Assembly (NCBI GenBank): GCA_019114445.1
Contig: DXFL01000006.1
Location: 1 to 64,000, forward strand
Direction of reading: 5' to 3'
Length of the DNA stretch: 64,000 nt
Origin: Candidatus Barnesiella excrementigallinarum
GTDB lineage: Bacteria > Bacteroidota > Bacteroidia > Bacteroidales > Barnesiellaceae
Shown here: positions 58,779-64,000 of the stretch, piece after piece
Numbering within the stretch: position 1 is the stretch's first letter
Layout: each line of letters opens with the position of its first letter
Notes under the pieces: model-generated
Told to the model about the DNA's origin: nothing
The model's database searches: none
The model's input: only the letters and a program-made list of their open reading frames with translations
Made by a program: the position numbers and the translations under genes

Positions 58779-60224
58779 ATGTATATGAAAAGAATCATAT
58801 TTTTCCTGTGTGCGGCAACGCTTCTGACAGCTTGTACCGACGACACAATGGATCGCCTGAACCGCAATGAGAACGACCCCGAAGAGGTCCCCTCGCGCTT
58901 CCTCCTTACCGATGCCGAAACCTCCTCGGCCGTGAACATCATATCGGGCGATTTTGCCTTCTATACCGCTGTCTACATGGAACAGCAAACCGGTATCTAC
59001 AATCAAATGTACAATGCCGAAATGCGCCTCTCCGAAATCTTTTCGTCGGCTACATTCGACAATGCTTGGGACAATACCTATCAAAACCTCCGGTCGCTCA
59101 AAATCATTCGCAACCGGTGTGCCGCCGGCGGACCGGAAGCCGGTTCGAACCGACTGTTGGGTATGGCCGAGGTACTCACAGCTCTGAACCTCGCCACGTT
59201 AACCGATTTGATGGGCGACATACCGTGGAGCGAAGCGTTACAACCCGGCGTCATCTACCAACCGGAACTCGACAGCCAAGAGTCGATCTATACCGAGATT
59301 TTCTCGCTGCTCGACGACGCTATCCTGAATTTGCAGAAAGAAGATCTCGCCTCGCTGACTCCCGTAGGAAGCCAAGACCTCATCTATGGCGACCAATCGG
59401 CCGATACACAAGCCGACTTGTGGATAAAAACGGCTTACGGACTAAAAGCCCGCTACGCGCTGAGGCTCTCCTACCGGAATCCCCAGTATGCCAATGTAAT
59501 CGAATATGCCAACCTCTCTTTTGATACGGCCGACGAACAGTGCGAATACCGTTACGACGGCATCTCGGCTATCAATCCTTTCTATGCTTTCTACATCAAC
59601 CGCCGTTATTTCGGGGCGAGCGAAAGCCTGCACCAAAAATTGGTAGCCCGCAACGACCCCCGTGAGGCTCTATTTTTCAAGCCTTACCCCGGAACCGACC
59701 AAATTGTTTTCGCCCCTAACGGCTCACCCGAACAGCGACAAGGATACTATGGCATTTCGGGACTGTTGTCGCCCACGCGTCCCACTCCGCTCCTCAGCTA
59801 TCACGAGGTGCAATTTGTCAAAGCCGAAGCACAAACCCGGCTGGGACTTACCGGCGACGCCCAAAACTCGTTGTACAAAGCTATTGTCGCTGCGTTTGAA
59901 AACGTAGGACTTACCGCACAAGAGGCAAGCGACTATTTCCAAAGCGAAGTGCTCCCGCGCTTCGAGGAGAATCCCATCGCCGAAATCATCAACCAAAAAT
60001 ACCTCGCTTGCTACGAAGGCGAAGTTCTCGAAACTTACAACGATTACCGACGCCTGTCGGCTATGGGCGAGAAAGTACTGGCTCTCGAAAATCCACTGCC
60101 CTTCCCCTTGCGATTGCCCTACGGCAACAGCGACGTAGTGAGCAACAACCATGTGGCCAACGCTTACGGGAACGGCGACTATGTGACCACCGAACCGGTG
60201 TGGTGGGCCGGCGGCGAACGATAG
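58779..60224 (+). CDS. SusD/RagB-like lipoprotein (SusD-like 2 type)
   Basis: 481 residues. The signal peptide has a lipobox Cys at about residue 19 (FLCAATLLTAC), then TDDTMDRLNRNENDPEEVPSRFLLTDAETS, the start of the SusD-like_2 family rather than classical SusD. Typical blocks are ANIISGDFAFYTAVYMEQQ-like sequence, LTDLMGDIPWSEALQPG, SIYTEIFSLLDDAILNLQ, and LKARYALRLSYRNP. The C-terminal part (YEGEVLETYNDYRRLSA) corresponds to the SusD signature region. It forms the lid of the preceding transporter. An ATG at 58785 is an alternative start. Confidence 0.92.
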   Translation: MYMKRIIFFLCAATLLTACTDDTMDRLNRNENDPEEVPSRFLLTDAETSSAVNIISGDFAFYTAVYMEQQTGIYNQMYNAEMRLSEIFSSATFDNAWDNTYQNLRSLKIIRNRCAAGGPEAGSNRLLGMAEVLTALNLATLTDLMGDIPWSEALQPGVIYQPELDSQESIYTEIFSLLDDAILNLQKEDLASLTPVGSQDLIYGDQSADTQADLWIKTAYGLKARYALRLSYRNPQYANVIEYANLSFDTADEQCEYRYDGISAINPFYAFYINRRYFGASESLHQKLVARNDPREALFFKPYPGTDQIVFAPNGSPEQRQGYYGISGLLSPTRPTPLLSYHEVQFVKAEAQTRLGLTGDAQNSLYKAIVAAFENVGLTAQEASDYFQSEVLPRFEENPIAEIINQKYLACYEGEVLETYNDYRRLSAMGEKVLALENPLPFPLRLPYGNSDVVSNNHVANAYGNGDYVTTEPVWWAGGER

Positions 60225-60244
60225 CCCTCCCCCTCACTTGTCCT

Positions 60245-60285
60245 GTTCCGCGCCAAAGCAACTATGACTTTGGCGCGGAACGGCA
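60245..60285 (+). terminator. Terminator after the second SusD-like gene
   Basis: Perfect 14-bp arms GTTCCGCGCCAAAG (60245-60258) and their complement (60268-60281) around a nine-base loop. GGCATTTT follows, a weak T-tract. Confidence 0.75.
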
Positions 60286-60431
60286 TTTTAAACCCAAATG
60301 GTTCACAAAAACAACACCCTCAACAAGCCCTCTGCCCCGACAGCAGCACCTACATCGATACAGCCGTTCGCCCTGAACAAAGGAATAGCGAAAAGTGTTT
60401 AATAAATAATCATTTAACAAACAAAATAGAG

Positions 60432-61874
60432 ATGAAAAAATCGGACATAGGGCTCATCGGGCTCGCGGTAATGGGCGAAAATCTGGCTCTCAACCTCGAA
60501 AGCAAAGGTTACAGGGTATCGCTATACAACCGACTGCATAGATTCCCCCCGCAAGCCGTAGACCGCTTCTTGGCCGGTGTGGAAAAAGAGAAAAATTTCG
60601 TACCCACCTATTCGCCCAAAGAGTTGGTCGAGTCGATCAAAACTCCTCGCAAAATTTTGCTGATGATACGAGCCGGCGAACCTGTCGACGAAATGATTGC
60701 AGCCCTGCTCCCTTACCTCAAAAGAGGCGATACGATTATCGACGGAGGGAACTCCGACTACCGCGACACCCAACGTCGCGAAGCCACATTAAAAAAACAG
60801 GGTATCTTTTGGGTCGGCTGCGGCATATCGGGCGGAGAAGAGGGGGCTTTGCACGGCCCTTCGATTATGCCGGGTGGCGATAGCTCGATCAAAGAGGAGG
60901 TATTGCCCCTCCTGCAAAACATTGCCGCCCGCCTCGACGACGGAACCCCCTGCTGCACATGGATAGGTCCCAACGGTGCCGGACATTTTGTCAAAACCGT
61001 ACACAACGGAATCGAATACGGCGATATGCAACTCATCGCCGAAGCCTACTCGCTGCTCAACATTTTACAAAAAGGCGACCACGAAACCACGGCCCGCACA
61101 TTCGAAGCGTGGAACAAAGGGGCATTGGAGAGCTATTTGATACGAATCACTGCCCCAATCTTACGATATAGGGATAGCGACGGCTCTTTTTTGATAGACC
61201 ATATTGCCGACCGGGCCCAAGAAAAAGGTACCGGGAAATGGAGTGTCGAAGCCGCCCTCGAAAGCGCTACTCCATTGTCGGTCACAACCGAATCGCTCTA
61301 CGCCCGTTTCCTTTCTAATAAAACCGAAGCCCGTGAAAGCGCTCGCCGTCTATATCACGGACCTTGCACAATCTTGTTACCCGACCTTCATACCGACGAG
61401 ATTCACCTCGCCTTGTATGCTTCGAAAGCAGTCAATTATGCTCAGGGATTCGACCTCCTGTACAGTATGTCCGAACAGTGCGGCTGGCGGCTTAATCTCT
61501 CCGAGATTGCCACGATATGGCAAAAAGGATGTATCATTCAATCGCGTTTCCTGCTCGACATAGCCCAGTGCTACCAAACGGGACAAAGCTATGAAAACCT
61601 GCTCTTCGCTCCCCATATCAAAGATAAAATAGAACTGTGTCTACCGGCTTGGCGCAAAGTCGTACAGTCGGCCGTAGCAGCAGGGTGTCCCCTCCCCGGA
61701 ATGGCCTCGGCTCTCACTTGGTTCGACAGCCTGAGATGGAATAGCCCGACAGCCAATCTCATACAGGCCCAACGCGACTATTTCGGGGCACACGGTTACG
61801 AACGCAACGATGCTCCTGCGGGTACAAGATTCCACACCTGCTGGACCCTCCCCGATAATACGCCTGCCGAATAA
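60432..61874 (+). CDS. gnd: 6-Phosphogluconate dehydrogenase (decarboxylating)
   Basis: 480 residues from the ATG at 60432, where the family start MKKSDIGLIGLAVMGENLALNL appears; the longer frame is a non-conserved leader that runs through the terminator. NADP-binding GLAVMGENL (11-19), VIDGGNSDYRDTQRRE-type block, GCGISGGEEGALHGPSIMPGG and the catalytic Lys-His in FVKTVHNGIEYGDMQLIAEAY are all present. It oxidises 6-phosphogluconate to ribulose 5-phosphate with NADPH. It is first in the gnd-zwf-pgl operon, although it acts last in the pathway. Confidence 0.96.
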   Translation: MKKSDIGLIGLAVMGENLALNLESKGYRVSLYNRLHRFPPQAVDRFLAGVEKEKNFVPTYSPKELVESIKTPRKILLMIRAGEPVDEMIAALLPYLKRGDTIIDGGNSDYRDTQRREATLKKQGIFWVGCGISGGEEGALHGPSIMPGGDSSIKEEVLPLLQNIAARLDDGTPCCTWIGPNGAGHFVKTVHNGIEYGDMQLIAEAYSLLNILQKGDHETTARTFEAWNKGALESYLIRITAPILRYRDSDGSFLIDHIADRAQEKGTGKWSVEAALESATPLSVTTESLYARFLSNKTEARESARRLYHGPCTILLPDLHTDEIHLALYASKAVNYAQGFDLLYSMSEQCGWRLNLSEIATIWQKGCIIQSRFLLDIAQCYQTGQSYENLLFAPHIKDKIELCLPAWRKVVQSAVAAGCPLPGMASALTWFDSLRWNSPTANLIQAQRDYFGAHGYERNDAPAGTRFHTCWTLPDNTPAE

Positions 61875-61900
61875 TTGTTCCCCCATAATATCCAATCGAA

Positions 61901-63421
61901 ATGAATAAAATTCCCCAAAGCCAAATACTCGTCATCTTCGGAGCATCGGGCGACCTTACCCACCGAAAACTCATACCCTCGCTATTCGAACTCTTCGAAC
62001 GGAAACTGCTGCCCGACAAATTCCTCATCGTAGGGGTATCGCGAACCCGGCTAAACACCGAGGAGTATCGAAAATCCTTGCACGAATCGATTATCGGGAA
62101 CGGCAAAACCCACGTTACCGACAACCCTTATTTGAACGCATTCCTCCGAAACATTTATTACATATCGTGCAACACCACCGACGGGAATGCTTATTCCACC
62201 CTATTCGACGAGATAGACCAGTTGCGCAATGCCGCCGGGATAGACGACAACATATTGTTCTACTTGGCAACCCCTCCGGTGATGTACGCTGTAATTCCCC
62301 CGTTTATACAGGCCCAGCGACAAAACACATCGCCAAACGGTTGGAGAAGAATCATCATCGAAAAGCCCTATGGAAGTAACGAAACGGAAGCCCGGCAGCT
62401 CGACCGGCTCTTGTGCGGCATATTCCCCGAACGGGAGATTTACCGCATAGACCACTTCTTGGGGAAAGAGACCGTTCAAAACATTTTGGCACTGCGCTTT
62501 GCCAACAGCATTTGGGAACCGCTTTGGAATCGCAACTACATCGATCACATCGAGATAACCGCCTCCGAAACTTTGGGCGTAGAACTGCGGGGCGGCTATT
62601 ACGACTCGGCCGGTGCCTTGCGCGACATGGTACAGAGCCACCTGATGCAAATCATGGCCTTCATCGCCATGGAGCCCCCATCGTCGTTCGAACCCGAATC
62701 CATTCGCAACGAAATAAGCAAAGTATTCCGCTCCCTGCGTCCCCTCTCGCCCGCCGACATCGAACGAAACACCCTGCGGGCCCAATACACCGATGGATCA
62801 TTAAACGGGACAAAACTACCCGCATACCGGAACGAACCACACGTCGACAAACTCTCGACAACCGAAACGTTCGTCGCCCTGAAACTATACATCGACAACT
62901 GGCGGTGGGCCGATGTTCCCTTCTACATCTATACCGGCAAACGGCTGGCCGAGAAGCGGTCGGAAGTTGTAATCCATTTCCGTTCCGCCCCGCGCACCAT
63001 GTTCCCGGGACAATGTTGCGGCAGTTCCTGCAACCAACTGGTCATCACCCTGCAACCCGACGAAAGCATTCGCCTGCGGTTCGGGCTAAAACAACCCGGC
63101 TCCAATTTCGAAGTCGAACAGGTAAGCATGGACTTTTTCTACAAATCGCTTGCGACAAGCCGTTTGCCCGGTGCCTACGAGCGGCTGTTGCTCGATGCCA
63201 TGCGAGGCGACGCTCTACTCTATTCGCGAAGCGACGCACTGGAATTGAGCTGGCATTTCCTAATGCCCCTCATCGAACATTGGGAGAAAGAGAAAGACGA
63301 GGGGCTCGTCTTCTACCCGGCAGGCAGCCCCATGCCCCGCGAAGTCACCCGCATACACGCCCGCCCCTATCTGCTCAAAGAGGCCGTTTGTTCACCCCAT
63401 AAAAACGAAAACCCGTTATGA
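61901..63421 (+). CDS. zwf: Glucose-6-phosphate 1-dehydrogenase
   Basis: 506 residues. There is a Rossmann start FGASGDLTHRKLIPSLFELF (dinucleotide-binding GxxGDL), IIEKPYG (conserved Lys), and the active-site motif RIDHFLGKETVQN with the catalytic His. The substrate-binding block VPFYIYTGKRLAEKRSEVVIHF follows. It commits glucose 6-phosphate to the oxidative pentose phosphate route, producing NADPH. It starts 26 bases after gnd and its stop codon overlaps the pgl ATG (ATGA). Confidence 0.96.
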   Translation: MNKIPQSQILVIFGASGDLTHRKLIPSLFELFERKLLPDKFLIVGVSRTRLNTEEYRKSLHESIIGNGKTHVTDNPYLNAFLRNIYYISCNTTDGNAYSTLFDEIDQLRNAAGIDDNILFYLATPPVMYAVIPPFIQAQRQNTSPNGWRRIIIEKPYGSNETEARQLDRLLCGIFPEREIYRIDHFLGKETVQNILALRFANSIWEPLWNRNYIDHIEITASETLGVELRGGYYDSAGALRDMVQSHLMQIMAFIAMEPPSSFEPESIRNEISKVFRSLRPLSPADIERNTLRAQYTDGSLNGTKLPAYRNEPHVDKLSTTETFVALKLYIDNWRWADVPFYIYTGKRLAEKRSEVVIHFRSAPRTMFPGQCCGSSCNQLVITLQPDESIRLRFGLKQPGSNFEVEQVSMDFFYKSLATSRLPGAYERLLLDAMRGDALLYSRSDALELSWHFLMPLIEHWEKEKDEGLVFYPAGSPMPREVTRIHARPYLLKEAVCSPHKNENPL

Positions 63422-64000
63422 ATCAGACCACTGTACAATTCTACCCCGACGCTCAAAAATCGCTCATCGCCCTCACCGACACCCTGCTCGTTTCGGTGGC
63501 CGCCCGTACCAAAAAACCTTTTTATCTATCCCTTTCGGGAGGCGAAACCGCCCGGTTGCTGTTCGAGTTGTGGCACACTCGCTACAACGATCCCAAACGG
63601 TGGAAAAACGTACGCTTCTTTTGGGTCGACGAACGGTGCGTACCGCCCAGCCACCCCGAAAGCAACTTCGGTTTGGCCGAAAAAACATTTTTCAAACCTG
63701 TGGGAATCAATCCCGAACAGATCTATCGCATACGTGGCGAAGCTGCTCCCGAAGAGGAGGCCGAACGATATTCCCGCCTGATTGCCGAAATGTTGCCCGA
63801 CCGGGAAGGAGTACCCCGGTTCGACTGCACCTTGCTGGGTATCGGCGAGGACGAACACGTTGCCTCCATCTTCGACAACGACACCACCCTGCTGCAATCG
63901 GACGACCTGTATGCCCCCTCGCAACACCCCGTCACAGGTCAATACCGAATCACGCAGACCGGCGAAGTCATACTTGCCTCCCGCGAAATTCTCATCGCAC
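63418..64000 (+). CDS. pgl: 6-Phosphogluconolactonase (truncated by the window end)
   Basis: 194 codons are visible; the 3' end lies outside the window. It hydrolyses 6-phosphogluconolactone between the zwf and gnd steps. Motifs: PFYLSLSGGETARLLFELW (phosphate-binding SGG), VRFFWVDERCVPPSHPESNFGLAEKTFF (family signature DERCVPP) and LLGIGEDEHVASIF. The last normally reads G-x-x-x-DGH-x-ASLF: here Glu replaces the Gly before the catalytic-region His. The ATG overlaps the zwf stop codon, so coupled translation is likely. Confidence 0.92.
   Translation, partial: MNQTTVQFYPDAQKSLIALTDTLLVSVAARTKKPFYLSLSGGETARLLFELWHTRYNDPKRWKNVRFFWVDERCVPPSHPESNFGLAEKTFFKPVGINPEQIYRIRGEAAPEEEAERYSRLIAEMLPDREGVPRFDCTLLGIGEDEHVASIFDNDTTLLQSDDLYAPSQHPVTGQYRITQTGEVILASREILIA

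Overview
This window is a chromosomal segment from a member of the Bacteroidota, order Bacteroidales. Evidence: two SusC/SusD (RagA/RagB-type) outer-membrane pairs, lipoproteins whose lipobox Cys is followed by acidic residues, a T9SS-type C-terminal sorting domain, Bacteroidales-type promoters (TTTG ~19-20 bp TAnnTTTG), mostly weak Shine-Dalgarno sequences, and gene neighbourhoods typical of gut Bacteroidales. A Barnesiella- or Coprobacter-like genus is possible, but that is only an impression. I see no rRNA, tRNA, CRISPR array, prophage or insertion sequence.

Layout. 1-424: non-coding, with a 30-bp perfect palindrome and a two-copy ~55-bp repeat. 425-2.1 kb: phosphatidylethanolamine synthesis (psd, pssA). 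2.1-5.2 kb (minus): conserved membrane protein, dipeptidase pepD, a flippase-like membrane protein. 5.3-12.5 kb (plus): rsmA, mgtE, an acyltransferase, then a sigma-54 activator-lptE-TPR protein-secG operon and a YwqG-like protein. 12.5-13.1 kb: an apparently independent leftward transcription unit with promoter and terminator but no convincing gene, followed by hairpins behind recA. 13.2-14.7 kb: bcp-recA. 14.9-21.6 kb: a seven-gene tripartite ABC efflux operon headed by a TetR gene with an operator-like sequence over its start site. 21.8-29.5 kb (minus): carboxynorspermidine-dehydrogenase-like enzyme, pdxA, rlmN, a PpiD/SurA-like foldase, and lptC with a CBS-domain membrane protein. 29.6-38.4 kb (minus): a C10 (streptopain-type) cysteine protease beside a RagA/RagB-like operon with two accessory lipoproteins, plausibly a protein/peptide acquisition locus. 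39-45.7 kb (plus): coaX, an outer-membrane protein, an M16 peptidase, a DivIC/FtsB-like protein (one minus-strand secreted protein lies among them). 45.7-48 kb: a BlaI/BlaR1-like pair with the BlaR1 fused to a TonB C-terminal domain, plus a lipoprotein carrying a ~97% identical copy of that domain. 48-55.3 kb (minus): purH-mreB-mreC-mreD-mrdA-rodA. 55.5-60.2 kb: a second SusC/SusD-like pair. 60.4 kb to the end: the oxidative pentose phosphate operon gnd-zwf-pgl, with pgl cut by the window edge.

Most of the window is core metabolism and envelope biogenesis (phospholipid, LPS transport, secretion, cell-shape machinery). The least explained parts are the leftward RNA unit at 12.57-12.98 kb, the protease/RagAB locus, the BlaR1-TonB duplication with its 21-bp operator-like palindrome, and the repeats at the left edge.
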